A stretch of 53,260 bases of DNA from Dehalococcoidia bacterium (GTDB lineage Bacteria > Chloroflexota > Dehalococcoidia > Lucifugimonadales > Lucifugimonadaceae), in NCBI GenBank assembly GCA_028285005.1, contig JANQQP010000004.1:1-53260 (forward strand). Reading direction: 5' to 3'. The notes under the pieces were generated by a model that had not been told where the DNA came from, ran no database searches, and was given only the letters and a program-made list of their open reading frames with translations. The position numbers were made by a program, and so were the translations under genes. Below, piece after piece: positions 42,468 through 52,021 of this stretch. Numbering within the stretch: position 1 is the first letter of the stretch; each line of letters begins with the position of its first letter.

Positions 42468-42488
42468 TCGCCGGGATTCGGCGTTTTT
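42468..42488 (+). promoter_or_regulatory. Weak hairpin with U-tract in the rpsF leader
   Basis: CGCC (42468-42471) pairs with GGCG (42480-42483) around GGGATTCG, followed by TTTTT (42484-42488). The stem is short. rpsF leaders often bind the S6:S18 complex for autoregulation, which could be its role, but I cannot align the known motif by eye. Confidence 0.3.
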
Positions 42489-42516
42489 GTTCTCATGAAG
42501 AGTTGGTAAAGAGATA

Positions 42517-42828
42517 GTGCGCGATTACGAACTGATGTGGATTCTTCCGGGTGCGACCTCGGACGAGGATGGCGAGAAGTCGGTCGAGACGGTTAAGGAC
42601 TTGATCACCAAGAATGGTGGCGAAGTTGCATCTGCCGCCCTCTGGGGACGCCGCTCGATGTCATACCCGATCAAGAAAAACGGCGAAGGGGCGTATTATC
42701 TGGCTCGGTTCAGCATCGATGGATCGGCAACGCCAGAGATTAACCGCGTCATGGAGGCGGACCAGAGTGTGCTCCGGCACCTGTTGGTGCGAGAAGAGCG
42801 CAAGAAGGCTGCTGCCACCGAGAGCTGA
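42517..42828 (+). CDS. rpsF: Ribosomal protein S6
   Basis: 103 residues beginning RDYELMWILPG from a GTG start at 42517, with the WGRRSMSYPIKKNGEGAYYL block that binds S18 and rRNA. It heads the classic rpsF-ssb-rpsR order, so it probably is co-transcribed with ssb (38-bp gap). The S6:S18 pair joins the 30S platform. Confidence 0.95.
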   Translation: MRDYELMWILPGATSDEDGEKSVETVKDLITKNGGEVASAALWGRRSMSYPIKKNGEGAYYLARFSIDGSATPEINRVMEADQSVLRHLLVREERKKAAATES

Positions 42829-42866
42829 GCCCCCGAAAATAGCCCTGAGCACAGGGGGGATTCCAG

Positions 42867-43313
42867 ATGACTCTTAACCAGATACTACTCATTGGCCGCG
42901 CGGGCACTGATCCGCAGATGCGTTACACGCCGAGCGGGACCGCGGTCACCGATTTTCGCCTCGCTGTGAACAACCCTTCGCGCGATCAGTCCGGTGAGTG
43001 GCAGGACAACACGGAGTGGTTCACGGTGACTGCATGGGACCGTCAGGCCGAGTCTGTGAACCAGTACCTGGCCAAGGGCCGGCGAGTGTTTGTCGATGGT
43101 CGTCTGAGCACCAGGACGTATACGGCGAACAACGGGGAACAGAGGACGAGCCTCGAGGTTCGAGCCTTCCGGGTGATTTTCATGGATAGGCCGGAAGGCC
43201 AGGGTGGTGATGATTTTGGTGCTCCGCAGGCTGCCGCGGGCGTTTCCGGCGCCGGTGGCAATGGCGGAGATCCAGCTGCAAGTTCAGAAGACGTGGAGGA
43301 GCTGCCCTGGTAG
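42867..43313 (+). CDS. ssb: Single-stranded DNA-binding protein
   Basis: 148 residues: the OB fold starts LNQILLIGRAGTDPQMRYTPSG and carries the WFTVTAWDRQAE and VFVDGRLSTRTY blocks. A Gly/Ala-rich linker (about 112-135) leads to the acidic tip EDVEELPW. The usual tip ends in DLPF, where partner proteins dock; the Trp end is a variant. ATG 42867. Located between rpsF and rpsR as in most bacteria. Confidence 0.95.
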   Translation: MTLNQILLIGRAGTDPQMRYTPSGTAVTDFRLAVNNPSRDQSGEWQDNTEWFTVTAWDRQAESVNQYLAKGRRVFVDGRLSTRTYTANNGEQRTSLEVRAFRVIFMDRPEGQGGDDFGAPQAAAGVSGAGGNGGDPAASSEDVEELPW

Positions 43314-43362
43314 CAGCTTCCGTTCCCGATAGGTTCGGGACGTCCATTCCACAAGGAGAGAA

Positions 43363-43941
43363 ATGACGACTCAGAGCAGAGATGCAAGAGGCGGTGGCCG
43401 ACCGGGCACCCGCAGGTTTTCAGGCAGGCGCAGAAGGCAATGCATCTGCAAAGAGGTTGGGTCGGTTGGCTACAAAGATGTGTCGGTCCTGCGCCGATTC
43501 ATCTCCGACCGCGGCCGTATTGAGTCCGGGCGCAAGTCCGGCAACTGCGCCAAGTGTCAGCGAGAGCTGAGCACAGCAATCTCGCGGGCACGCTTCCTTG
43601 CCTTGCTTCCGTATGCTCCTAACCATCTCCGCGTTACGGGCTCAGTAGCTCCGGCATCCGGATCCGCAGCGGCGGCGGAAGATAGTGACGAGGGCGAGGC
43701 CGCGAGCGAGCCTGAAGAGAAGGCCGAAACCGAAGAGTCAACCTCGACTGAGGCTGCGGAAGAGTCATCTGAAGAGACCGTTGACAGCTCCGAAGAGGAA
43801 GCTGCCGACGAATCCGATGAGACCTCCGACAGCGTTGAATCTTCTGAGGACGATGAGTCGGTTGCAGAGGAAGAGGATGACTCGTCCGACTCTGAGCAAT
43901 CTGAAGAGGCCGAAGAGTCTGAAGAAGAGGAAAAGGAATAG
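43363..43941 (+). CDS. rpsR: Ribosomal protein S18 with a long acidic C-terminal tail
   Basis: 192 residues, about twice the usual 70-90. Residues 20-90 are a standard S18 core: YKDVSVLRRFISDRGRI, RELSTAISRARFLALLPYAP. Four Cys (27, 29, 62, 65) make a zinc-binding form. After about residue 105 the chain is almost only Glu, Ser, Asp, Ala and Thr to the end, so it is disordered and strongly negative. The start ATG 43363 follows AAGGAG. The tail is in frame with the core and codon use is regular, so it is not an obvious frameshift. I know no S18 with a tail of this kind. Confidence 0.95.
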   Translation: MTTQSRDARGGGRPGTRRFSGRRRRQCICKEVGSVGYKDVSVLRRFISDRGRIESGRKSGNCAKCQRELSTAISRARFLALLPYAPNHLRVTGSVAPASGSAAAAEDSDEGEAASEPEEKAETEESTSTEAAEESSEETVDSSEEEAADESDETSDSVESSEDDESVAEEEDDSSDSEQSEEAEESEEEEKE

Positions 43942-43981
43942 CGTTCGAGTTCGATTGAACTGAGCGGCTTCCTTTTCAGAT

Positions 43982-45232
43982 ATGACCAATTCCGAAAACG
44001 TCACAGGGCCGGTGCCCGAGCCGTCTGGCGAATACGGCGCGGGTCAGCGCAGCATCACCCAGCGCGCTACGCAATCTCGCTTCGACATCCTGCGTGAGAA
44101 GAAGGCGCGCGGCAGGCGCAACCGACCATTTGTGTTCGCCGGTCTCGGTATTCTTGCGGTACTGATGACAGTGCTCGGTGTGGCGTTCTGGAACGAGTTT
44201 GTTGCGCCGCCCAGAGCCCTGGCGATCCGGGTCGGCGATGTTGAATACACTCGTGGGGATGTGGTGGACCTGATCAGGTTCAACCAGCGACTCAGCGAGG
44301 AGATCGGGGTCCCGTTCCAACTCGGCACATCAGTCTTCGAGGCTCTCCAGATCATCCAGGAAGCCGAATTGGCCTTCCAGCTTTCGCCGCAGTTTGGTGT
44401 CTCGGTCTCACCCGAGGAGGTCGATGAGCGCGTCGAGTTTATTCTCGGTTTCGCCGTGCAGTCCGGAGATCGGGATTCAGACGAGTTCCAGACAAATGTG
44501 GAAGAGGCGAAACGGCAGTTCCTTAACCGTGTCGGACTACCTGAGTCTGTTTGGAGAGACTTCCTGAAGAAGGTTCTCTTCCAGGAACGGTTGCGAGAGG
44601 TTGTTGGCGACAACATCCCGCGGATTCAGCCGCATGTGCACGTCTACCGCATTTTGCTCGACCAGAATGATCCGCAGATAGTTGGCCTGATCGAACGCGA
44701 GCTCAACGCGGGCACAAACATCGAGGAGATAGTTGTCGAGTTCTCCGATGATCTGGAGGCTCCCCGGACCAGAGGCGACCTCGGATGGCTGCCGCAGGGT
44801 GTTGTAGCACGGCAGATTGACGGGCTTCTGTTCGGAACTGATGAAAGCGGCAACCGGATATTGCCGATCAGGTCACCGTCGGTGCCGCAACTGGATGACC
44901 AGACCGGCCTGTGGTCTGTGCTGATCGTCGAAGAGTTTCAGGAGGCGCGAGAGGTTGAGCCGGAGCCGCTCGAGGTGCTGAAGGACTCTGCGATGACAGT
45001 GTTCCTGAACGAACAACGGCAGGGAATTGACCTGTTCCTCGATCTGGATAGCGATATCACTAACTGGGTGAACAAGCAGGTCTCGCTCAACGCGATACCA
45101 TCGACGCCCGAACCTACTGAGCAGGACAGGCTGCAGGGCCTGCTGCCAGAGGGTGTGACGCTGGACACAGGGCCTCCGACGCAGGTGCCGACCGAGAGGG
45201 GAATTCCGGGCATTAGCGTGCCGGCCCCGTAG
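43982..45232 (+). CDS. SurA-like peptidyl-prolyl isomerase, membrane-anchored
   Basis: 416 residues. A basic cytosolic N terminus (residues 28-47) leads to one transmembrane helix (about 48-72). The rest is outside: a SurA N-terminal-like helical region (about 80-215), then a parvulin-type PPIase with HVHVYRILLD and FSDDLEAPRTRGDLGWLPQG near residues 220-275. A Pro-rich tail closes the protein. It would help fold exported proteins. It follows rpsR by 40 bp and may share its transcript. Confidence 0.82.
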   Translation: MTNSENVTGPVPEPSGEYGAGQRSITQRATQSRFDILREKKARGRRNRPFVFAGLGILAVLMTVLGVAFWNEFVAPPRALAIRVGDVEYTRGDVVDLIRFNQRLSEEIGVPFQLGTSVFEALQIIQEAELAFQLSPQFGVSVSPEEVDERVEFILGFAVQSGDRDSDEFQTNVEEAKRQFLNRVGLPESVWRDFLKKVLFQERLREVVGDNIPRIQPHVHVYRILLDQNDPQIVGLIERELNAGTNIEEIVVEFSDDLEAPRTRGDLGWLPQGVVARQIDGLLFGTDESGNRILPIRSPSVPQLDDQTGLWSVLIVEEFQEAREVEPEPLEVLKDSAMTVFLNEQRQGIDLFLDLDSDITNWVNKQVSLNAIPSTPEPTEQDRLQGLLPEGVTLDTGPPTQVPTERGIPGISVPAP

Positions 45233-45351
45233 TTAGGCGTCTGAGGCGGCCAGTTGTTAACCGGATTCCTTGTTCATTCAGGACTATTCTGTGCTTCTAT
45301 TGGAGTGATTAACCATTCGTTCGCCTGGCTTGCTGGCCAGATTGGAATCTA

Positions 45352-46629
45352 ATGCGCACGGTGAAGATAGGTCTGCTTGGAGTCGGGGTTGTTGGCTCGG
45401 CAGTAGCTAAGGCGATCATCGATGACCGAGGAACGACCGAGCGCTCAGGCGTGAAGTTGGAGTTGGCCAGAGCCGCCGTCCGTGACCTCTCGAAGCAGCG
45501 GGCAGTGGACCTTTCACCGGAGTTGCTCACAGCCGACCCGCATGACGTTGTGAGCAACCCAGACGTGGATGTCGTGGTCGAGTTGATGGGGGGCGAGAAC
45601 CCGGCGTTCGAACTCATTACGGCCGCGCTCTCATCTGGCAAGCATGTCGTCTCGGCCAACAAAGAAGTACTCGCTAAGCGCGGCGATGAGCTCCTTGCGA
45701 CCGCGACACAATCCGGAGCGCAACTGATCTATGAGGCGAGTGTTGGCGGCGGGATACCGATACTCAACACAATTTCGAACGAGTTGCTCGCCAACAGGAT
45801 CGAGTCGATCAGGGCGATCATCAACGGCACGACGAACTACATCCTGACTCGTATGTCGGGCGAGGGCGCTGCATATTCGGACGTCCTGGCCGATGCCCAG
45901 AGACTGGGTTACGCCGAGGCTGACCCGACCGCCGACGTAGACGGTTTCGACGCTCTTTACAAGATCGCGATCCTTGGTCAGCTGGCGTTCGGAACGAGCG
46001 CACCTGTTGATGGCATTCACAGGGAAGGGATCGGCCGAATTGACGCCAGGGATTTCCGTTATGCGGAAGAGCTTGGCTTTACGATCAAGTTGATCGCCGC
46101 GGCACAGCGGACTGAGGCTGGTCTGTTGCTGCGTGTTCACCCTTCACTGGTGCCACTCGATGTGCCTATGGCATCTGTGAACGGTGCTCTCAACATGGTT
46201 GAGGTCGAGGGCGATCTGGTCGGTCCATTGTGGCTCCAGGGTGCTGGTGCAGGTCCCGAGCCAACGGCTTCGGCCGTGCTGGGCGACGTTCTGAACGTCG
46301 CACGTACAGCGTCCAATGGTGCAAGTCAGTCAAGTATCGATCCGCTGCCGCTAGCGCCAATGGTCGGACACCACTGCCAGTACTACCTGCGTCTGACGGC
46401 TGCTGACCAGCCAGGCGTTCTAGCGCAGGTCGCCACAGTGCTTGGCGATGCCGATATCAGTATCCGGTCAGTCATTCAGATGGACACGGACGAGACCGCC
46501 GGTCAGGCGGACCTGGTCATAATGACTCACTCGGCATTAGAGGCTAATATGCAGGAAGCGGTTTCTCGATTGCGCAGCCTTGATGTTGTAGTTGAGCTGG
46601 ACAACCTGATCAGGGTCGAGTCGTACTAG
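45352..46629 (+). CDS. hom: Homoserine dehydrogenase
   Basis: 425 residues with the N-terminal NAD(P) motif GLLGVGVVGSAVAKA, the catalytic region ASVGGGIPILNTI, INGTTNYILTRM, and the GYAEADPTADVDGFDALYK block with the catalytic Lys. A C-terminal ACT domain (about 345-420, YYLRLTAADQPGVLAQVATVLGD) allows feedback by threonine. It reduces aspartate semialdehyde to homoserine. ATG 45352. thrC follows on the same strand after 109 bp. Confidence 0.96.
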   Translation: MRTVKIGLLGVGVVGSAVAKAIIDDRGTTERSGVKLELARAAVRDLSKQRAVDLSPELLTADPHDVVSNPDVDVVVELMGGENPAFELITAALSSGKHVVSANKEVLAKRGDELLATATQSGAQLIYEASVGGGIPILNTISNELLANRIESIRAIINGTTNYILTRMSGEGAAYSDVLADAQRLGYAEADPTADVDGFDALYKIAILGQLAFGTSAPVDGIHREGIGRIDARDFRYAEELGFTIKLIAAAQRTEAGLLLRVHPSLVPLDVPMASVNGALNMVEVEGDLVGPLWLQGAGAGPEPTASAVLGDVLNVARTASNGASQSSIDPLPLAPMVGHHCQYYLRLTAADQPGVLAQVATVLGDADISIRSVIQMDTDETAGQADLVIMTHSALEANMQEAVSRLRSLDVVVELDNLIRVESY

Positions 46630-46738
46630 CGCTCAGCGTTATTTTCGTCCCGGCCTCCAACTCACATCAATGACCGCCAGCAGTCCATCGCCGAGAGCCT
46701 GAATCCGACCACTTTTTGCACAGGGAGCAGTCCGCGCA

Positions 46739-47794
46739 TTGTCCGCCAGACCGGGCGTAATCGAGCGTTATCGAGAGCATCTTCCAGTGACGGAGGACAC
46801 CCCTCTGATATCGCTCGGAGAGGGCAGCACACCCCTGGTGCTGTCTGAGAACATCGGCCCCAAACTCGGCTGCAAGGCTCTCTATTTCAAGCTCGAAGGC
46901 TGCAACCCGACCGGTTCGTTCAAGGACCGGGGCATGGTGATGGCCGTGGCCAAGGCGATAGAGGCTGGCAAGAAGCGCATCGTTTGCGCCTCTACTGGCA
47001 ACACCAGTGCCGCAGCCGCAGCCTATGGAGCACGCTACGGTCTCGAGACGATCGTTCTGGTGCCGTCCGGCGAGATAGCTCTTGGCAAGTTGGCGCAGGC
47101 GATGGCGTACGGTGCTCGTATTCTTGCGGTTAACGGCAGCTTCGACGATGCGCTGGCAACCGTGTTTGATCTTGTCGACGCCATCGACGCGGAGCTTGTG
47201 AACTCCGTGAATAAATTTCGCATTGAGGGCCAGAAGACGGGCGCGTTTGAGATTGTCGAAGAGATTGGGGATGCGCCCGACCTGATGTGCCTCCCAGTCG
47301 GCAACGCGGGTAATATCACCGCCTACTGGAAGGGCTACAAAGAGGCGAAGCAGCTTGGAATGGCCGGTTCGCTACCTCGCATGATGGGGTTCCAGGCCGC
47401 AGGAGCTGCACCCATAGTTCTCGGAGAACCTGTTGCGCACCCCGACACGATTGCGACAGCTATCAGGATTGGGAATCCCGCCAGTTGGAAGACGGCCATT
47501 CAGGCTCGAGATGAGTCCGGTGGACTGATCGACAAGGTTGAAGACCGTGAGATCGTCGACGCTTACTTGATGCTGGCCCGAGAAGAAGGGATATTTTGCG
47601 AGCCGGCATCTGCGGCTTCAGTAGCAGGCCTGTTGAAGCTCCAGAAGATGGGTGTGGATGTGACCGATCTCACGGTTGTCTGCATCTTAACTGGGAACGG
47701 TCTTAAGGATCCCGGGACGGCCGAAAAGCGTGCGCTGGTTGAACTCGAGTATGTCGAACCCGACCTCGACTCGGTAGTTAGTCTCCTTTCTTAG
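46739..47794 (+). CDS. thrC: Threonine synthase
   Basis: 351 residues of fold-type II PLP enzymes. It has STPLVLSENIG, the PLP lysine in NPTGSFKDRG, CASTGNTSAAAAAYG, and PVGNAGNITAYWKGY, typical of the short bacterial/plant-type ThrC. It makes threonine from O-phosphohomoserine and follows hom, so it completes the pathway apart from homoserine kinase, not seen here. The start is TTG 46739 with AGGGAG upstream. Length is normal. Confidence 0.95.
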   Translation: MSARPGVIERYREHLPVTEDTPLISLGEGSTPLVLSENIGPKLGCKALYFKLEGCNPTGSFKDRGMVMAVAKAIEAGKKRIVCASTGNTSAAAAAYGARYGLETIVLVPSGEIALGKLAQAMAYGARILAVNGSFDDALATVFDLVDAIDAELVNSVNKFRIEGQKTGAFEIVEEIGDAPDLMCLPVGNAGNITAYWKGYKEAKQLGMAGSLPRMMGFQAAGAAPIVLGEPVAHPDTIATAIRIGNPASWKTAIQARDESGGLIDKVEDREIVDAYLMLAREEGIFCEPASAASVAGLLKLQKMGVDVTDLTVVCILTGNGLKDPGTAEKRALVELEYVEPDLDSVVSLLS

Positions 47795-47875
47795 TGGGTA
47801 TTCGATGACGAATGCGTGTTTCGAAATAGTGGCTTCGCGGTCCGAATTGCGTTGTCCCTGTTCAAGTGAGGCTGC

Positions 47876-48868
47876 ATGACCTGCTGTTCCGTTTCGGTTC
47901 GTGCAGAAACATTCAGCAGCTCACTGGCTGACTGGGAGACGATGACATCTTCCGGCAGCAGAACTACGGTATTTGACCTCCCTGCGTGGCAGCAGACATG
48001 GTGGGAGCACTTTGGGGCTGGCAAGTCCCAGAGGATTCTTGCTGTTTGCACGGACAACGGCAGTGTGGATCTTCTTGCGCCGCTGATGCAGGAGAACGAC
48101 GAAGTCTCCTTCCTCGGTGGAACCGATCTGGTCGACTACCACGACTTCTTGTGTGTCGGTGAGCCACCTGAGGTGTGTATCGAGGCCGTGATTGGCGAGA
48201 TAACAGCAGACTCTGGTGTCAGGCGGCTGCTGTTCGAGTCGATCTCCGATATCTCATCAACCCTTGAGAAACTGCCAGATGCAGTCCGGCAATCCGGTTG
48301 GAACGTTTCCATCGAGAAGGAGGACGTCTCACCTCGACTGGAGTTGCCGGACAACTGGGATGAGTACCTGGCAGGCCTTCGCAAGAAGGACAGGCACGAG
48401 CTGCGCCGGAAGATGCGCAGGCTCGAAGGCGCTGGCGCGGTCCGCCACCTTGAACTCACCGCTCCGGAGGATGTCGAGACGGCCCTGGCCGATTTCTTCT
48501 CTTTGCACCGGCTCAGCACTCCTGAAAAGCAGGCGTTCATGACGCCTGAGCGGGAGCGATTCTTCCGTGATGTCGCCGTCCGGCTCGCAGGAACTGGAGT
48601 CACCCGGCTTAGCTTCCTGGAGATCGACGGAACTCGAGTGGCAGCCTCACTTTCGTTCGTCGTGGGCGGCGTCCGATACCTGTACAACTCCGGCTACGAC
48701 CCGGAATACAGGCGGCTTGCGGTGGGACTATTGAACCATGCCTACACGATTCGCAAGTCCATCGAGCAAGGTCATTCTGTCTTTGACTTCATGCGTGGGG
48801 ACGAGCCCTACAAGTACCATCTCGGCGGCGTCGACCGAGAGGTATTTCGAGTCGTCGCCACCCGCTAA
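47876..48868 (+). CDS. GNAT-like acetyltransferase of the CelD/BioF2 type
   Basis: 330 residues. The N-terminal part fits the LADWE...TVFDLPAWQQTWWEHFG opening of the Acetyltransf_6 (CelD/FemAB-like) family. The later RLSFLEIDGTRVAASLSFVVGGVRYLYNSGYDPEYRRLAVGLLN and FDFMRGDEPYKYHLGG blocks are its C-terminal signature. ATG 47876 (GAGG 6 nt upstream) keeps the family N terminus; ATG 47942 would cut it. Members modify polysaccharides or peptidoglycan. The stop abuts the ATG of the glycosyltransferase. Confidence 0.8.
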   Translation: MTCCSVSVRAETFSSSLADWETMTSSGSRTTVFDLPAWQQTWWEHFGAGKSQRILAVCTDNGSVDLLAPLMQENDEVSFLGGTDLVDYHDFLCVGEPPEVCIEAVIGEITADSGVRRLLFESISDISSTLEKLPDAVRQSGWNVSIEKEDVSPRLELPDNWDEYLAGLRKKDRHELRRKMRRLEGAGAVRHLELTAPEDVETALADFFSLHRLSTPEKQAFMTPERERFFRDVAVRLAGTGVTRLSFLEIDGTRVAASLSFVVGGVRYLYNSGYDPEYRRLAVGLLNHAYTIRKSIEQGHSVFDFMRGDEPYKYHLGGVDREVFRVVATR

Positions 48869-50119
48869 ATGTCTATGAAGCGAATCGCGATCATAAGCGT
48901 CCATGGCTGCCCTGTGATCCAGGCTGGACTTAAGGACGCCGGCGGAATGAACATCTACGTGCTCGAGACAGCGCGTGCCCTCTCAGAGCGAGGCGTTCAG
49001 GTCGATATATTCACCCGTCACCACGACCCGCTCGACCCCATGATCGTTCATATGACTCCCGGCGCTCGTGCGATTCATCTGCCGGCCGGACCGCCATCCA
49101 CGGACAAAGCTGGCGCTTTCGACCTTCTGCCAGAGTTCACTCGCCAGGTCTTGAGCTTCGCTACTACCTGGGGTGTTGACTACGACCTCGTTGTCAGCCA
49201 CTACTGGTTGTCTGGTCTTGTGGGGATTGAGCTGGGCAAGGAATGGAATGTTCCGCATTCGACCAGCTTCCACACGCTCGCCGCAGTGAAGCAGCAGGCG
49301 TTGCCGGGAGAAGGCGAACATCCGGAGAGGCATCGGTCAGAACTAGAGATAGCGCGCTCAGCAGACCAGCTTGTTGTGTGGACTGATCACGAGTGCAGGA
49401 TCGTCACATGTCAGTATGGCGCGCCACCAGAACGGGTCGCGGTCATACCGCCGGGTGTCGATGGCGAGCGATTTGCACCTAATTGCCAGTCCGGAGCGCG
49501 GGCTGAGCTGGGGCTAAACGGCGAGAAGGTTCTGCTCTACGTCGGCAGACTGGAGAGGCTCAAGGGCATAGACACGCTGTTCAAAGCGGTGGCTCAACTG
49601 GACCACTCCGACGGTCTCAAGCTCTACGTCGCGGGCGGTAGTCGAGGCACCCCCGGCATGCGCCGATTGCTCTGTCTCGCCCGGGACCTGGGCATTCGGC
49701 ACAAGGTCAAGTTCCTGGGTTCTATCCCACAGGACCGCCTCAACACCTACTACAACGCGTCCGATATCTGCGTGTTGCCTTCCTACTACGAGAGCTTTGG
49801 GTTCGCAGCACTGGAGGCGGCTGCCTGCGCTAAACCTGTAGTTGCGTCACGCGTTGGCGGACTCACGACAATCGTCAATGATGGAGTCACGGGATTCCTG
49901 GTGAACCGGCGATGTCCGGGCCCGTTTGTCGAGAGGCTCGAGCTACTACTGAACAACGAGAAGTTGCGCGAGGAGATGGGTAGCGCTGCCTGGCACCATG
50001 CGCAAACACTCACCTGGGAGGCGACCGCAGATCGTCTCTTGCACGCCTACTCAGACCTGGTCTCGCAGCGTGAAGGCGCGAAGCCCGGTGTGGGAGCCGG
50101 ATTGCAGCCTGTGACGTAG
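48869..50119 (+). CDS. Glycosyltransferase family 4 (MshA/sucrose-phosphate-synthase-like)
   Basis: 416 residues of the GT-B fold. The N-terminal domain has HGCPVIQAGLKDAGGMNIYVLE and VVSHYWLSG, like MshA and sucrose-phosphate synthase. The C-terminal domain has VLLYVGRLERLKGIDTLF, VLPSYYESFGFAALEAAACAKPVVAS (the E-x7-E region) and the RVGGL loop. It probably uses a nucleotide sugar donor. Acceptor unknown: inositol phosphate, a sugar or a lipid. It begins directly after the GNAT-like stop and is followed by a GH15 gene, so the three form one unit. Confidence 0.9.
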   Translation: MSMKRIAIISVHGCPVIQAGLKDAGGMNIYVLETARALSERGVQVDIFTRHHDPLDPMIVHMTPGARAIHLPAGPPSTDKAGAFDLLPEFTRQVLSFATTWGVDYDLVVSHYWLSGLVGIELGKEWNVPHSTSFHTLAAVKQQALPGEGEHPERHRSELEIARSADQLVVWTDHECRIVTCQYGAPPERVAVIPPGVDGERFAPNCQSGARAELGLNGEKVLLYVGRLERLKGIDTLFKAVAQLDHSDGLKLYVAGGSRGTPGMRRLLCLARDLGIRHKVKFLGSIPQDRLNTYYNASDICVLPSYYESFGFAALEAAACAKPVVASRVGGLTTIVNDGVTGFLVNRRCPGPFVERLELLLNNEKLREEMGSAAWHHAQTLTWEATADRLLHAYSDLVSQREGAKPGVGAGLQPVT

Positions 50120-50171
50120 TCGGAAAGGCGTTCCAAAGGAATTCCGAGGCTGAGCACTAAGGGAGCCGTCG

Positions 50172-52007
50172 ATGCCGTACCAGCCGATTAGCGACTACGG
50201 GATCATTGGCGACCTCCACACCGTGGCTCTTGTTGGCAAGAACGGATCGATCGACTGGTTCTGCGTGCCCCATTTTGATTCGCCTAGCGTCTTCGCGTCG
50301 ATACTCGATGACAAAAAGGGCGGTCGCTTTCAGATTGCCCCGCGCGAGACCGATTTCACCACCACGCAGCACTACCTTCCCGAAACGAACGTTCTCGTAA
50401 CGCACTTCCTCTCCGAGGAGGGCGTGGTCGAGGTCACGGACTTCATGCCGGTCAGCCAGGGCAATGAGTCTGATGCCGAGCACATGCTGATCAGGCGAGT
50501 GCAGGGTGTGAGAGGCTCGATGCACTTGGAGATGCGGTGTGAGCCTAGGTTCAACTACGCCCGGGACGAGCATGAGACCGAGTTCGTAGAAAACGGAGTT
50601 GTGCTCAAAACGCCGGATATCGAGCTGATGTTCACCACTCCAACGGAGGTCACTGAACGGGGCGGCGGTCTTTCGTCCCAGTTTGTGATCGAAGAAGGCG
50701 ATTCCACCTACTTCGTGCTCTGCGAACTGCACGATGGCCAAAAGCGTGTGGGTGCGATAGATGCGGCAGAGGTGGAGCGCCAGTTTGAGCGGACGGTTGA
50801 GTACTGGCGCCGCTGGGTTGCAGGCTCAACGTACTCAGGTCGCTGGCGAGAAATGGTTCATCGATCTGCGTTGGTCCTCAAGCTTCTCACCTACGCGCCA
50901 ACGGGCGCGATCGTCGCTGCGCCGACGACCAGCTTGCCCGAGGACCTTGGCGGCGTTCGAAACTGGGACTACCGCTACACATGGATCCGAGACGCCGCAT
51001 TTACGGTGTACGGACTGATGCGCATCGGCTTTACCGACGAGGCTGCGCACTTCATGGACTGGCTTGAGGCCCGCTGTGCCGAGCTGAACCCTGATGGCTC
51101 ACTCCAGATCATGTACAGCATCAACGGTGAGCATGAGTTGACGGAGGAAACGCTCGATCACCTCGAAGGGTACGAGGGTTCAAAACCGGTACGTATTGGC
51201 AACGGCGCATACGATCAGCTTCAACTCGATATCTATGGTGAGTTGATGGATGCCGTGTATCTGTTCAACAAGTACGGCTCACCGATCTCATATGACTTCT
51301 GGAACCATCTCACGCGCCTGATCGAGTGGGTGACGGAGAACTGGCAGCGAACCGATGAGGGAATCTGGGAGGTACGCGGAGGGCAGCGCCACTTCGTCTA
51401 CTCGAAGCTCATGTGCTGGGTAGCGGTCGACCGCGCGCTGCGCCTGGCGGACAAGCGCTCGTTTCCGGCTCCGAGAGCGAAGTGGGAGCGGGTGCGTGAC
51501 GAGATCTACGAGGACATCATGGAGAACGGCTGGAATGAGGAGATCGGCTCCTTCACGCAATCCTACGGCGGGCAGTACCTCGATGCGTCGAACTTGATGA
51601 TGCCACTGGTGTTTTTCCTATCGCCGACCGATCCGCGAGCACTGCGGTCGCTCGATGCCATCAACAGGACACCAGCTAAAGGCGGCCTGGTCTCCAACTC
51701 TCTGGTCTATCGCTACAACCCCGAGCACACGTCAGATGGCCTGACAGGCGCTGAAGGCACGTTCAACATGTGCACATTCTGGCTTGTCGAGGCGATGACA
51801 AGGGCGGGGTCTCGAGATCAAAAGCGTCTTGAGCGGGCGAGACTGACGTTTGAGCAGATGCTTGGCTATGCGAACCACCTTGGCCTGTACTCTGAGGAGA
51901 TTGGGCCACGGGGCGAGGCACTCGGGAACTTTCCTCAGGCATTCACACACCTGTCTTTGATCAGCGCCGCCTACAACCTGGACCGGGCGCTGGGCGGGCA
52001 GGCCTGA
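50172..52007 (+). CDS. Glycoside hydrolase family 15 (glucoamylase/trehalase-like)
   Basis: 611 residues from ATG 50172 with AAGGGAG upstream. The N-terminal beta domain begins [26 protein letters not shown], typical of bacterial GH15. The (alpha/alpha)6 catalytic barrel has [45 protein letters not shown] (around the acid Glu) and [14 protein letters not shown] (the base Glu). It hydrolyses alpha-glucosides such as trehalose or malto-oligosaccharides. No signal peptide, so intracellular. It follows the GT4 gene after 52 bp and may act on the same glycan pool. Confidence 0.92.
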   Translation: MPYQPISDYGIIGDLHTVALVGKNGSIDWFCVPHFDSPSVFASILDDKKGGRFQIAPRETDFTTTQHYLPETNVLVTHFLSEEGVVEVTDFMPVSQGNESDAEHMLIRRVQGVRGSMHLEMRCEPRFNYARDEHETEFVENGVVLKTPDIELMFTTPTEVTERGGGLSSQFVIEEGDSTYFVLCELHDGQKRVGAIDAAEVERQFERTVEYWRRWVAGSTYSGRWREMVHRSALVLKLLTYAPTGAIVAAPTTSLPEDLGGVRNWDYRYTWIRDAAFTVYGLMRIGFTDEAAHFMDWLEARCAELNPDGSLQIMYSINGEHELTEETLDHLEGYEGSKPVRIGNGAYDQLQLDIYGELMDAVYLFNKYGSPISYDFWNHLTRLIEWVTENWQRTDEGIWEVRGGQRHFVYSKLMCWVAVDRALRLADKRSFPAPRAKWERVRDEIYEDIMENGWNEEIGSFTQSYGGQYLDASNLMMPLVFFLSPTDPRALRSLDAINRTPAKGGLVSNSLVYRYNPEHTSDGLTGAEGTFNMCTFWLVEAMTRAGSRDQKRLERARLTFEQMLGYANHLGLYSEEIGPRGEALGNFPQAFTHLSLISAAYNLDRALGGQA

Positions 52008-52021
52008 AGCTTACGCGTTGA

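Noticed and set aside
43685..43963. Long Arg/Lys/Pro-rich ORF overlapping the rpsR tail on the plus strand
   Set aside because: It is the +1-frame shadow of the Glu/Ser/Asp-rich codons. It has no ribosome binding site and an unnatural composition.
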